Below are positions 16,205 through 24,775 of a stretch of 31,721 bases of DNA, in pieces. Each line of letters opens with the position of its first letter. The first letter of the stretch is position 1. The DNA is from an uncultured Lachnospiraceae bacterium (lineage in GTDB: Bacteria; Bacillota; Clostridia; Lachnospirales; Lachnospiraceae): the NCBI GenBank assembly GCA_910588295.1, contig CAJUQO010000035.1, forward strand, positions 1 to 31,721. Direction: 5' to 3'. The position numbers were made by a program, and so were the translations under genes. The notes beneath the pieces are model-generated. The model was not told the origin of the DNA, did not search any database, and worked only from the letters and a program-made list of their open reading frames with translations.

Positions 16205-17194
16205 ATGGGTGCGGATTCCTCTTTGGTGAGCATAATTATGCCGGTCTACCAAATTCCAGAAACATTACTGAGACATGCCATAGAGAGCATATTAAATCAA
16301 ACCTATAAAAATATTGAATTGATTATCATAGACGACGGTTCAAAAGATCATACAGGCGCGATCTGCGATGAATATGCCCATATGGATCACCGCGTTATGT
16401 GCTGCCATACAGCAAACCAGGGCGTATCAAAAGCAAGGAACCGCGGCTTGCATAAAGTGCAGGGGGATTATGTGGCTTTTGTCGATGGCGATGACAGCCT
16501 GGAACCGTATATCATTCGGCAAATGGTAGATGTGTGTATGGAGAACAAAGCCGATTGTGCAATCTGCAGCTGCCGCCATCTCTATGAAAATGATGCAGAT
16601 GTAAGACCCCGTGATCCGGATCCTCCGTTCAATAAAAAAATTTATTCCCGGGAAGGGATCCTGCATGAATTGTTTTATATGGGAAAGCCCTATGATGAAA
16701 TGGAAATAACGGCTGTCTGGGGCAAACTATATGCCAGAAGAACCATAAAAAACGTTTTTTTTGATGCGGATATATCTATCGGAGAAGATTTCATTTTTAA
16801 TTATGATTCCTTAAAAAATGCGTCTGTCATAGTTTGCATGGATTCAAAAGGATATAACTATCTATTGCGGGCAGACAGCGCGATACATGGCAGATATAAG
16901 CACAAATATATTCAATGTCTAGATGGATTTAAAAAACTTTTAAAAAAATGCGATAAAAGCCACCGGCAAGGGGTCGCTGCAAGGTTGGTAAACATTGCTA
17001 TCGTTATTTTCTTAATGATTCCGAAGGGAAAAGATAATGCCGAAGACGAAAGGCGGCTGATTGATTTTATAAAGCAATACAGAAAGGAAGTTCTATTCAA
17101 TCCGGATTCCCGGTTTAAAGTAAAGGCTTCACTGCTATTATCCTATCTGGGCTTTGGATCTATGAAGAAAATTTATAATATCTTTTTTCAATAA
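16205..17194 (+). CDS. GT2 family glycosyltransferase
   Basis: Protein of 329 aa with the GT-A fold of family GT2 (inverting). The nucleotide-sugar site is visible: VSIIMPVYQ (8-16), IIDDGSKD (41-48), NQGVSKARNRGL (71-82), and the metal-binding FVDGDDSLEP (92-101). GEDFIFNYD near residue 198 corresponds to the ED motif that supplies the catalytic base. The C-terminal 100 residues are helical and carry no strong membrane anchor. It should add one sugar to the growing lipid-linked repeat unit on the cytosolic side. GAGGGAG lies 6 bases before the ATG, and the gene directly abuts the polymerase gene. Confidence 0.92.
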   Translation: MGADSSLVSIIMPVYQIPETLLRHAIESILNQTYKNIELIIIDDGSKDHTGAICDEYAHMDHRVMCCHTANQGVSKARNRGLHKVQGDYVAFVDGDDSLEPYIIRQMVDVCMENKADCAICSCRHLYENDADVRPRDPDPPFNKKIYSREGILHELFYMGKPYDEMEITAVWGKLYARRTIKNVFFDADISIGEDFIFNYDSLKNASVIVCMDSKGYNYLLRADSAIHGRYKHKYIQCLDGFKKLLKKCDKSHRQGVAARLVNIAIVIFLMIPKGKDNAEDERRLIDFIKQYRKEVLFNPDSRFKVKASLLLSYLGFGSMKKIYNIFFQ

Positions 17195-17233
17195 ATGTAT
17201 GCCTGGTACTATTGCTGTATAGAGGGGTTAAGT

Positions 17234-18661
17234 ATGTATTTCAGAATGGGAAGAAAACAGTTTCTTGCATTAGCCGTTCAATTTTTTGCGTTGATAGTGT
17301 CGCTTTTTTTTCTGCTGCATGAAAGCAAAAACAGCAGCCAGTTATTCGTTGTATATGCCCGTTTTGGCGTACTGGTAATTTCTATTGCAGGTATTTCTTT
17401 TTTGGCTGCGCATGATAAGGCGATTTCCGTACAAACTGTATTTCTTTTGCTGTTTGTGTTGTTTCAATTTGGGCTTCCCGTCGTATATGCATGCATGCCC
17501 GAGTATTTTAACTATTATATCTCGTTATTTGATAAAAAGATCCTTATAAAGGCTATAAAATACACAATACTGTCAATCCAGACGTATATATTCTGTACAT
17601 CATTGGTCGTTGTTATAGATTCCGGGAAGAAAAAAAAGAAAACCCGAGGAAGATGGCTAGCAATTATTGAGAACCATACCAAGAGTGTAGAAGTTGCAGC
17701 GCTATATTTGTTTTGCTTTACAGCGGCTGTCGTTGTGCCTGTGAATATGGCCTCTGCGGTTCGGGCCGTTTTAGCAGATGGGGCTATTGTAAATATGTTC
17801 CGCGGGGCTATGGCTGCGAATGGGGTGACCAGATTTTTTCAGGAATTTTATTTTCCATCAGCCCTCCTCTATTTATGCTTTTCCAGCTCTCCACAAAAAA
17901 AGAAGATTGTAAGTCTCTTTTATCTCGTGGTATCTTTTTCCATGGTTTTAGTCGCGGATCGATCCGGCGGTATTACAGCTTTGGTGGTATTTGCGTTTTA
18001 TCACTTTTATACGAGCAAAAATAAAAAACAAGGAAAACAGATTCTGTTCTTGGCGGCATCAGGAATTTTTTTAGCGGTAGTCTCATCTGTTGTCGCTACG
18101 GTCAGAATCAGCGGCAAAGGTATCGGGAGCGCACTGGACGGAAGAATATTGTTGAATGTTATTGAAGAAATGGGATTCAACTTTACCAGTCTTTGCTTTG
18201 TGATGGATTATATTCCGGCAAAAACGGACTTTCGATACGGTTTATCCTATCTGGTATCATTTATACTGCTGATCCCCAAAACATTTGGCCTTGGATCTGT
18301 TTATCCGGCTTTGCAGTCCTGTTTGGGCGAAACCTGGCTTTGGAATGCTAATAGATTGTACGGGCGCGGCTTTTTAGATTTTGGCGTAGGCTTTTCCCTG
18401 ATCGCGGAAAGCTATTACAATTTTTCGTGGGCGGGTATTTTTGTTATGATACCGATCAGCGTCCTTATTACAAAAATCATAAATGAAGACAAGGCAGATA
18501 CAGCATGGGGATTATATATCCGCTTAGTCCTGCTGCTGACTTTATTTACCGTTCCGCGCAGGCAGTTTTTATCAATACTAAAAGGTATTGAGTACTCTAT
18601 CTTTTTTATGGTAGTTTATCTAATTGCTTTTATAGGATTACGAAGGACAGAAAACAGTTAG
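17234..18661 (+). CDS. Wzy-like polysaccharide repeat-unit polymerase
   Basis: Protein of 475 aa with roughly a dozen predicted membrane helices, for example LALAVQFFALIVSLFFLL, VLVISIAGISFLAA and IFFMVVYLIAFIGL. A longer polar loop around residues 130-160 is rich in Lys (KKKKKTRGRW). Polymerases of this kind share topology rather than motifs, so the call rests on hydropathy and on its position between glycosyltransferases and a Wzx flippase. It would join flipped repeat units at the outer face. I start at ATG 17234 because AGAGGGG (17221-17227) lies 6 bases upstream; an in-frame ATG at 17195 touches the previous stop and lacks such a site. Wzy is the likeliest role, though another membrane polysaccharide protein is possible. 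Confidence 0.75.
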   Translation: MYFRMGRKQFLALAVQFFALIVSLFFLLHESKNSSQLFVVYARFGVLVISIAGISFLAAHDKAISVQTVFLLLFVLFQFGLPVVYACMPEYFNYYISLFDKKILIKAIKYTILSIQTYIFCTSLVVVIDSGKKKKKTRGRWLAIIENHTKSVEVAALYLFCFTAAVVVPVNMASAVRAVLADGAIVNMFRGAMAANGVTRFFQEFYFPSALLYLCFSSSPQKKKIVSLFYLVVSFSMVLVADRSGGITALVVFAFYHFYTSKNKKQGKQILFLAASGIFLAVVSSVVATVRISGKGIGSALDGRILLNVIEEMGFNFTSLCFVMDYIPAKTDFRYGLSYLVSFILLIPKTFGLGSVYPALQSCLGETWLWNANRLYGRGFLDFGVGFSLIAESYYNFSWAGIFVMIPISVLITKIINEDKADTAWGLYIRLVLLLTLFTVPRRQFLSILKGIEYSIFFMVVYLIAFIGLRRTENS

Positions 18662-18682
18662 CACTGACAAAGGGAGAGATCA

Positions 18683-19666
18683 ATGAAACTACTGACAGTC
18701 TCTATAGCGGCGTACAATGTTGAAAAATATTTAGAAAAAGCATTAACCTCCTTAACCAACAATAGCGAACTTATGACTCTTTTGGAAGTGATTGTTGAAG
18801 ACGACGGATCTACAGACGGTACTTTCGCCATAGCCGAAGAATTTCAAAGTAAATATCCTGGCACCTTTCGGGCCGTTCATAAAGAAAACGGCGGTTATGG
18901 ATCCACGATTAATAATTCTATCCGACTGGCAAAGGGCAGATATTTTAAGCAGCTGGACGGGGATGATTGGTTTGATACCCAGAATTTTTACGGGTTCTTG
19001 GCTTTTTTAAATAACCGTAACGATGACCTCGTTTTAACGCCGTACTATAATTGTTATGAAGACGGGAATATCACATTGATTAATCATTGCAAAAAAGTAC
19101 CGTCTGTCGTATCAGATATTTCCGCGTTAAATCTATGCGAGTATCTGGCAATGCATGAATTGACAATAAAAACTGCTTTATTAAAAGATAACCATATTTC
19201 CATTACAGAAAATTGCTTTTATACAGATAATGAATATACTTTTTTGCCTCTTTTGTATGCTAAAACTGTAGGCAGATATCATAAACCTGTTTACTGTTAC
19301 AGACTTGGTCGCAACGGGCAAAGCGTATCTCTGGAGGGAATAAAGAAACACTATATGGATTCGCTGGCCGTCGCGGAAAAAATATATTCCGCCTATAACG
19401 ATATGAAAAATGACGTCTCATCCATTCAGCCCATTTTAATGAGGAAAATTTGCTATATTACAGATACAGTATATACGTACTATCTAGTTTCAGGCAATAA
19501 AAGCATAAGCAAAGAGGAACTCAAAAAATTTGATGCATGGATGAAAAAAAATTATTTTGATCTTTATAAAATGACCCGCGGGGTTAAAAAAGTAAGACTA
19601 TTAAGGATGACAAAATTTAGTATATATGGACTTTTAAGAAAAAAAGTGCTTCGGGAATGGATATGA
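18683..19666 (+). CDS. GT2 family glycosyltransferase
   Basis: Protein of 327 aa, GT-A fold, a different GT2 subgroup from the gene at 16.2 kb. Motifs: LLTVSIAAYNVEKYLEKAL (3-21), VEDDGSTDGT (38-47), KENGGYGSTINNSI (67-80) and KQLDGDDWFD (89-98). The aspartates of the EDDG and DGDD motifs would bind the nucleotide and metal. ITENCFYTDNEYTF (about 172-185) contains the DNEY that matches the catalytic base region. It is helical toward its C-terminus. It probably adds a later sugar of the repeat unit. AGGGAGA lies a few bases before the ATG. Its stop overlaps the flippase start in an ATGA (19663-19666), which implies translational coupling. Confidence 0.92.
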   Translation: MKLLTVSIAAYNVEKYLEKALTSLTNNSELMTLLEVIVEDDGSTDGTFAIAEEFQSKYPGTFRAVHKENGGYGSTINNSIRLAKGRYFKQLDGDDWFDTQNFYGFLAFLNNRNDDLVLTPYYNCYEDGNITLINHCKKVPSVVSDISALNLCEYLAMHELTIKTALLKDNHISITENCFYTDNEYTFLPLLYAKTVGRYHKPVYCYRLGRNGQSVSLEGIKKHYMDSLAVAEKIYSAYNDMKNDVSSIQPILMRKICYITDTVYTYYLVSGNKSISKEELKKFDAWMKKNYFDLYKMTRGVKKVRLLRMTKFSIYGLLRKKVLREWI

Positions 19667-21096
19667 AAAGTATAAAGAAAAATTATATGTACAACCTGCT
19701 GTACCAGATTCTTATCACGGTGGCGCCTCTTGTAACAACGCCATATGTATCCAGGGTTCTTGGAGCGGAACCAATTGGTGAATATAGTTTTTCATACTCT
19801 ATTGTATACTATTTTATGCTGGTTGCTGTGTTGGGAACCTCGACCTATGCGGAGCGTGAAATGTCATTTTACCAGGACGACAGGGGAAAAAGATCCCTTC
19901 GTTTTTGGGATCTAACTGCACTCCGTGTAATAACAACTTTTATCAGTATGGTCTGTTATGCGGTAATCGTAAGATACCTTTTTACGGATTATACAATGTT
20001 TTGTATTATCTCGCTTAATCTTATGGCGGTTGCACTAGATACGGTCTGGCTTTTTCAGGGTCTGGAGGAATTTGGACAGATTACATTAAGGGATACGATA
20101 GTTAAAGTGGCCACTATTATCATGATCCTTCTGTTTGTCAATTCTCCCCGTGATCTATATGTGTATGTACTCATAATGTCTTTGTCTCCGGTCATTAGCG
20201 CGGTAGCACTGATCCCGTTTATCCACCGGTACATAGACAAACCCTCTCTGAAGAATCTTCATCCTTTCAAGGATTTTAAAAGTATTCTTGGTTTGTTTAT
20301 TCCGACCGTTGCAATCAGCGTATACGCCATGCTGGATAAAACAATGATCGGAATATTTACAATTACAAAAGCAGAAAACGGGTATTATGAGCAGGCCATG
20401 AAACTTTCAAAAACAGCGTTAACTATTGTGACATCCCTAGGTACTGTTATGATACCCCGCATCAGTTACTACGCAGGAAAAAAGCAGACTAAAAAAATTG
20501 AAGAATATATGCTCAAAAGCTATCAGTTTGTATGGATGCTCGGGATCCCGATATGTTTTGGATTAATCGGCATATCAAATAATCTTGTACCATGGTTTTA
20601 CGGAACCGGCTTTGAAAAAGTAAAGGAACTGCTCTGTATATTGAGTTTTCTGGTCATAGCTATCGGTCTGAGTAATGTTACCGGCCTGCAATATTTAGTT
20701 CCCACGAAACAGCAAAATAAATTGACACACTCGGTACTGATGGGAGCGGCGGTAAACGTTATTCTCAACGCGGTATTAATTCCAAGATTTTATGCATTCG
20801 GTGCGGCTGTGGCTTCTGTGTTTGCGGAATTTACAGTCACTATTGTCCAGTTTGCCCAAATCCGGAAACAAATGAATATTAGAAAAATTCTATTTCCATT
20901 TTTCAGATATGCGGCTGCGGGCGCGGCCATGCTGGTTCTTTTGATTTTAGAAGACAAGATCTTTTCACCGAATGCCCTGTGTACATGTGCGATGATAGCC
21001 AGCGGGGGAGGAATGTATTTTCTCATATTATTACTATACAAAGACAGCCTTGTCTATAGCGCGCTGGCATCAGTGAAGGAGAAGTTCGCAAAATAG
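19663..21096 (+). CDS. Wzx-type polysaccharide flippase
   Basis: Protein of 477 aa with 12-14 predicted membrane helices. The beginning SIKKNYMYNLLYQILITVAPLVTTPYVSRVLGAEPIGEYSFSYS is the classic opening of the polysaccharide transport (PST) branch of the MOP superfamily. GYYEQAMKLSKTALTIVTSLGTVMIPRISY is its second-repeat signature. It should flip undecaprenyl-diphosphate-linked repeat units across the membrane for Wzy polymerisation. The start at 19663 forms an ATGA overlap with the upstream GT2 stop; an in-frame ATG 6 bases earlier (19657) would only add MD. No Wzz-type chain length regulator lies beside it. Confidence 0.92.
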   Translation: MKSIKKNYMYNLLYQILITVAPLVTTPYVSRVLGAEPIGEYSFSYSIVYYFMLVAVLGTSTYAEREMSFYQDDRGKRSLRFWDLTALRVITTFISMVCYAVIVRYLFTDYTMFCIISLNLMAVALDTVWLFQGLEEFGQITLRDTIVKVATIIMILLFVNSPRDLYVYVLIMSLSPVISAVALIPFIHRYIDKPSLKNLHPFKDFKSILGLFIPTVAISVYAMLDKTMIGIFTITKAENGYYEQAMKLSKTALTIVTSLGTVMIPRISYYAGKKQTKKIEEYMLKSYQFVWMLGIPICFGLIGISNNLVPWFYGTGFEKVKELLCILSFLVIAIGLSNVTGLQYLVPTKQQNKLTHSVLMGAAVNVILNAVLIPRFYAFGAAVASVFAEFTVTIVQFAQIRKQMNIRKILFPFFRYAAAGAAMLVLLILEDKIFSPNALCTCAMIASGGGMYFLILLLYKDSLVYSALASVKEKFAK

Positions 21097-21152
21097 ATCA
21101 AATGAGAAAAATGACTTTTCGATTGGCCCAACAAATAGGGAGAACCTAAACC

Positions 21153-22319
21153 ATGCATGTGACATTTGTTTTTGACGGTTTACAATTTGGCGGCATTGAG
21201 CGGGTAGGCGTTGAATATATTAAGCTTTTATACCGAAACGGATATGGGGTAAATATTGTAAATCTGAAGCCCAAATTGAACGCCATGGAAAAGGAACTTC
21301 CCAAAGATATCAAAATTTTCCATATACCATATCCACGTGCGATTACATCGCAAAGATATAGTAAACTAAAAAGATATGGCATTATCGGCAAATGTGTATG
21401 TTATCTGGGGACAGTGTTTCTCGAAATATTTCAGACGATATATAAATTTTTTTATGGAAATAAATTACCCGGACCGGATATTGCCATAGCATTTTCCGGG
21501 CATTTTAACGACCTGGCTTTTGTCAGCAAAAATTTTGCCCAATCCAGGAAAATTGCATGGCTGCATGGCAGTGAAACTTCATACTGCGAACTGTCTCCCG
21601 GCTTTCCCGAGCTATACGGGAAAATAAAAAATCTGGTTTGCCTGTCAAATAAAGATGATGAGAAGATCACTGCGTTTAATAGAAAAAAGGGTATAAATAA
21701 AATACGTATCTATAACCCTGTTAATCTAGCCGATAGAATAGTGGATGACTGTCTGGTCGGCAATTTAAAATCGGCATACGGGGATTTTGTTTTAATGGTT
21801 GGGCGTCTTGCCAAAGACAAAGACCAGGCAACATTAATACATTCGATAAAAATATTACGCGAAAAGTATTCTCTGAAAAAAAATCTCTTGTTAGTGGGAG
21901 ACGGATCTGAAAAAAGCAGATTGGAACAACTGGCAAAAGACCAAGGTCTTGATAAGCAGGTCGTCTTTGCGGGGGCTCGCTATGATGTACAAAATTTCTA
22001 TAAAGCAGCGACGGTTTATGCCCACGCAAGCCCTGCGGAAGGTCTTCCTACAGTGCTTTTAGAAGCCATGTTTTACGGCCTTCCCATCGCATCGACCAAC
22101 AGCGAGCCGGGAGTAAAAGAAATCCTTGGAGATGACTGCGGACTGGTCACTCCTGTCGGCGATGCGGAAGCCCTCGCTTATAGTCTGTATCGTCTGTATA
22201 CAGATGGTCAGAAGAGGACGGAGATAATTAAAAACGGTAAATTAAGGATCCTGGATTTTACGCCGGAACGCATAATTTTACGGTTAGAAGATTATATGGG
22301 CAAGCTGCCTCAAGAATAA
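21153..22319 (+). CDS. GT4-type glycosyltransferase
   Basis: Protein of 388 aa, GT-B fold. It opens with HVTFVFDGLQFGGIERVGVEYIKLL, the GT4 acceptor-domain loop. KIAWLHGS resembles the IAWIH block of this group, followed by VCLSNKDDEK. The donor domain has FVLMVGRLAKDKDQATLIHS, LLLVGDGSEKSRLEQLA, and SPAEGLPTVLLEAMFYGLPIAS with the E-x7-E catalytic or nucleotide-binding pair. It likely adds a sugar to the repeat unit. A GGGAGAA site lies about 10 bases before the ATG. The gene follows the flippase after 56 bases, and the small acyltransferase gene comes next. Confidence 0.9.
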   Translation: MHVTFVFDGLQFGGIERVGVEYIKLLYRNGYGVNIVNLKPKLNAMEKELPKDIKIFHIPYPRAITSQRYSKLKRYGIIGKCVCYLGTVFLEIFQTIYKFFYGNKLPGPDIAIAFSGHFNDLAFVSKNFAQSRKIAWLHGSETSYCELSPGFPELYGKIKNLVCLSNKDDEKITAFNRKKGINKIRIYNPVNLADRIVDDCLVGNLKSAYGDFVLMVGRLAKDKDQATLIHSIKILREKYSLKKNLLLVGDGSEKSRLEQLAKDQGLDKQVVFAGARYDVQNFYKAATVYAHASPAEGLPTVLLEAMFYGLPIASTNSEPGVKEILGDDCGLVTPVGDAEALAYSLYRLYTDGQKRTEIIKNGKLRILDFTPERIILRLEDYMGKLPQE

Positions 22320-22367
22320 TGAAAGATTATTATAACGAGCTGCTGCAGTGGCGCAGGAGGAGACTAT

Positions 22368-22781
22368 ATGTTTGGATTGTTATATAAAGTATCCAGAAAA
22401 AGCCGGATAGTAAATATTTTTCTGCGGTTTGTCTATAAATGTGATATTCCGGTGACTGCAAAAATCGGAAAAAATGTCACGTTCAACCATAAAGGCCTGG
22501 GCGCTGTTATCCATCCCCATACTGTAATAGAAGATAACGTTTTTATTGAACATCATGTTTGTTTCGGCCAGAGAACCGGAGACGACACTTCGGCCCCGGT
22601 GATAAGAAAAAATGTTGTCATAGGCGCTTATGCGATAATATTGGGGGGAATAGAAGTCGGGGAAGGTACGGTCATTGGGGCCGGAAGCCTGGTGCTTGAA
22701 AATGTGCCGGCCCATTCGATTTATTATAATCCAAGAAATAGCCATATTTTGGCAAATAATAAAAAGACAGGCTGCTATTGA
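22368..22781 (+). CDS. Left-handed beta-helix (hexapeptide) O-acyltransferase
   Basis: Protein of 137 aa. A short helical start is followed by hexapeptide-repeat coils: VTFNHKGLGAVIHPHTVIEDNVFIEHHVCFGQRTGDD, then IRKNVVIGAYAIILGGIEVGEGTVIGAGSLVLENVPAHSI. This layout matches small serine-acetyltransferase-like enzymes in capsule loci, which use acetyl-CoA to acetylate a sugar in the cytosol; CysE-type serine acetylation is less likely because the N-terminal helical domain is absent. The catalytic His is probably in the HH pair of FIEHHVCFG. An AGGAGGAG site lies 5-6 bases before the ATG, and the sulfotransferase-like gene starts 18 bases after the stop. Confidence 0.88.
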   Translation: MFGLLYKVSRKSRIVNIFLRFVYKCDIPVTAKIGKNVTFNHKGLGAVIHPHTVIEDNVFIEHHVCFGQRTGDDTSAPVIRKNVVIGAYAIILGGIEVGEGTVIGAGSLVLENVPAHSIYYNPRNSHILANNKKTGCY

Positions 22782-22799
22782 TATAGAAAGGAGAACCGC

Positions 22800-23822
22800 G
22801 TGAAAAGATTTATTACTTGTGCAAGTTATTATGGCACCGGCTCCAGCGCTGTAACAGATTTCGTTTCTGAATATGAGGATGTTTTTAACTTTACGAATGA
22901 AGAGTTCCGGTTTCTCCAGGATCCGGACGGTATTTCTGATCTGGAATTTAATTTAACGGATTGTTTCAACAGACATAACTCCGGCCATTCCTTAAAACGC
23001 TATAAAAGACTCGTGGACTTTTATTCCGGAAATCTATTCGGAAAAAAGTATGCCGGATTTTTTGGAGACAAATGGAAAGAGCTTTCCTACCGCTATATCC
23101 GAAGCCTCACGGATTTTTCTTATCCGGGATGGTGGCAGTATGACCTATATGACAGGGGTTCCTTCTTTTATTTTCGGAAGCGGATCCTCAATAAGCTTCT
23201 GCATAAAACCATTTGGAAAAATGCGCCGGACCGCCATTTAAATACAATGAAAAAGGAGATCACATATTGTTCCCATCCCAGCAAAGAGAAGTTTCTAGCC
23301 ATGACAAGGCAATATGTTTATGCGCTTTTTTCATCTGTGATTTCCGGGGATCAAGAAATTATAATGGTGGATCAGCTTGTGCCTCCCATAAATGTCCAAA
23401 GGTATCTTCGGTATTTTTATGATAACATACAGGTTGTCATTGTGGACAGGGATCCCCGGGATGTGTTTGTTTTGGATAAGTATGTCTGGAAAGACGGGAT
23501 CCTGCCCAATGACGCGGAAACATTCTGCAAATGGTTCAGATACACCCGGTCACACAGAAAAACAGAAAATTTGGACACAGACCAGATAAAGTTTATCCGT
23601 TTTGAGGATCTTATTTATCGCTACGATCAGACAACGGATGATCTTGCCGCATGGCTGAAGCTGGATAGAAAGAAGCAGGTAAAGCCCCGCTCAAATTTTA
23701 AACCTGAAATTTCTATCCGTAATACACAAGTGTGGAAAAAATATCCGGAAAGTAGTTTGGAAGTTGAAATGATCGAACATAAGTTACGCGAATATCTGTA
23801 TGCATTTCCAGATAAACCTTGA
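22800..23822 (+). CDS. Probable PAPS-dependent sulfotransferase
   Basis: Protein of 340 aa beginning at GTG 22800, with AAGGAG about 7 bases upstream. Residues 11-18, YGTGSSAV, resemble the P-loop-like 5'-phosphosulfate-binding loop of sulfotransferases. VVIVDRDPRDVFVLDKYVW near residue 215 is the 3'-phosphate-binding motif RDPRD that marks the family. KFIRFEDLIYRYDQT is the further conserved RFEDL segment. The final part has VWKKYPESSLEVEMIEHKL, with helix-forming residues as in the PAPS-closing end. It would transfer sulfate from PAPS to a hydroxyl of a saccharide or lipid carrier. The donor pathway (CysN, CysD, CysC) is not in the window. Its stop overlaps an in-frame ATG of the next gene (TGATG at 23820-23824). 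Confidence 0.7.
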   Translation: MKRFITCASYYGTGSSAVTDFVSEYEDVFNFTNEEFRFLQDPDGISDLEFNLTDCFNRHNSGHSLKRYKRLVDFYSGNLFGKKYAGFFGDKWKELSYRYIRSLTDFSYPGWWQYDLYDRGSFFYFRKRILNKLLHKTIWKNAPDRHLNTMKKEITYCSHPSKEKFLAMTRQYVYALFSSVISGDQEIIMVDQLVPPINVQRYLRYFYDNIQVVIVDRDPRDVFVLDKYVWKDGILPNDAETFCKWFRYTRSHRKTENLDTDQIKFIRFEDLIYRYDQTTDDLAAWLKLDRKKQVKPRSNFKPEISIRNTQVWKKYPESSLEVEMIEHKLREYLYAFPDKP

Positions 23823-23890
23823 TGGATGTGAAGGCCGCGGCGCACATGCAGACAGGGAGACTGCACACAAACGATGGGAAGAGGCAGAAG

Positions 23891-24757
23891 ATGGAGACTA
23901 TACGAACCTATGCAAAGCTTATGCGCGTGCACCACTATATAAAAAATATTTTGGTGCTCGCGGCGCTGGGCTGCAGCGGCCGGCTGTTTTGCCTGGACAA
24001 ATTCATGGCAGCCCTGGCCGGTTTTGCTGCTTTTTGTATGGTTTCTTCTGTGATCTATATTATTAATGACATCCGGGATGCAGAAAGAGACAGGCATCAT
24101 CCTGTCAAACGGAACCGTCCCGTCGCCTCCGGGAAAATATCTGTAAGGAACGCATGGATACTGGTGGTTATTCTGCTGGCTGCCGCAGCAGTTTTCCATG
24201 CTCTGACGTTTTGTCCGGCAGCGGCCGCCTTGCCGGCCCTATATGTGGCTTTGAACCTGGGCTATAGTTTTGGCTTGAAGGATCTTCCCCTGGTAGATGT
24301 GTCCATTTTGGTTTCCGGTTTTCTGCTCCGTATGATGTATGGCGCCGCGATTACAGATGTATATATTTCAAACTGGCTCTATCTTATGGTTATTGACCTG
24401 GCTTTTTACTTTTCCCTGGGCAAACGCAGGAATGAGCTCAGGCGGATTTCCGATGGAGCAACACGCAAAGTTCTGGCCTGTTATTCCCTGGATTTCCTGG
24501 ATAAAAGCATGCATATGTGCCTGACGCTGGCTAACGCCTTTTATGCGCTCTGGTGCATGGATACCAGTACAGTTTCCCATTACGGCATCAGCCTGGTATT
24601 TACTGTGCCGATCGTTCTTCTGGCCACCATGCGCTACAGTATGGATGTGGAACGTGAAAGCGACGGGGATCCCGTGGAGGTTTTGCTGGGAGACTGGGTA
24701 CTTATGGCTCTTTGCCTTGCTAATTTTCTGACTTTGTTTGTAATCTTGTATTTTTAA
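23891..24757 (+). CDS. UbiA-family polyprenyl-phosphate phosphoribosyltransferase (DPPR synthase type)
   Basis: Protein of 288 aa with about nine membrane helices. YAKLMRVHHYIKN near the start and the Asp-rich block NDIRDAERDRHH (59-70) followed by PVKRNRPVASG are signatures of the DPPR synthase branch of the UbiA superfamily, not of quinone-synthesis enzymes. A second Asp motif lies near ELRR in SLGKRRNELRR. These enzymes join PRPP to polyprenyl phosphate, giving polyprenyl-phosphoryl-5-phosphoribose, the precursor of lipid-linked ribofuranose or arabinofuranose donors. No DprE1/DprE2 epimerase is seen, so ribofuranose is the simpler product. I use ATG 23891, 6 bases after GAGG. An earlier in-frame ATG at 23822 overlaps the previous stop (TGATG) and would add 23 residues. 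Confidence 0.82.
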   Translation: METIRTYAKLMRVHHYIKNILVLAALGCSGRLFCLDKFMAALAGFAAFCMVSSVIYIINDIRDAERDRHHPVKRNRPVASGKISVRNAWILVVILLAAAAVFHALTFCPAAAALPALYVALNLGYSFGLKDLPLVDVSILVSGFLLRMMYGAAITDVYISNWLYLMVIDLAFYFSLGKRRNELRRISDGATRKVLACYSLDFLDKSMHMCLTLANAFYALWCMDTSTVSHYGISLVFTVPIVLLATMRYSMDVERESDGDPVEVLLGDWVLMALCLANFLTLFVILYF

Positions 24758-24775
24758 AATGAGGAAAATCCTATC

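Noticed and set aside
23891..24757. Call as a quinone-biosynthesis UbiA/MenA prenyltransferase
   Set aside because: The NDxxDxxxDR...PVKRxRPxASG block and locus context fit the phosphoribosyltransferase branch, and no quinone genes are nearby.
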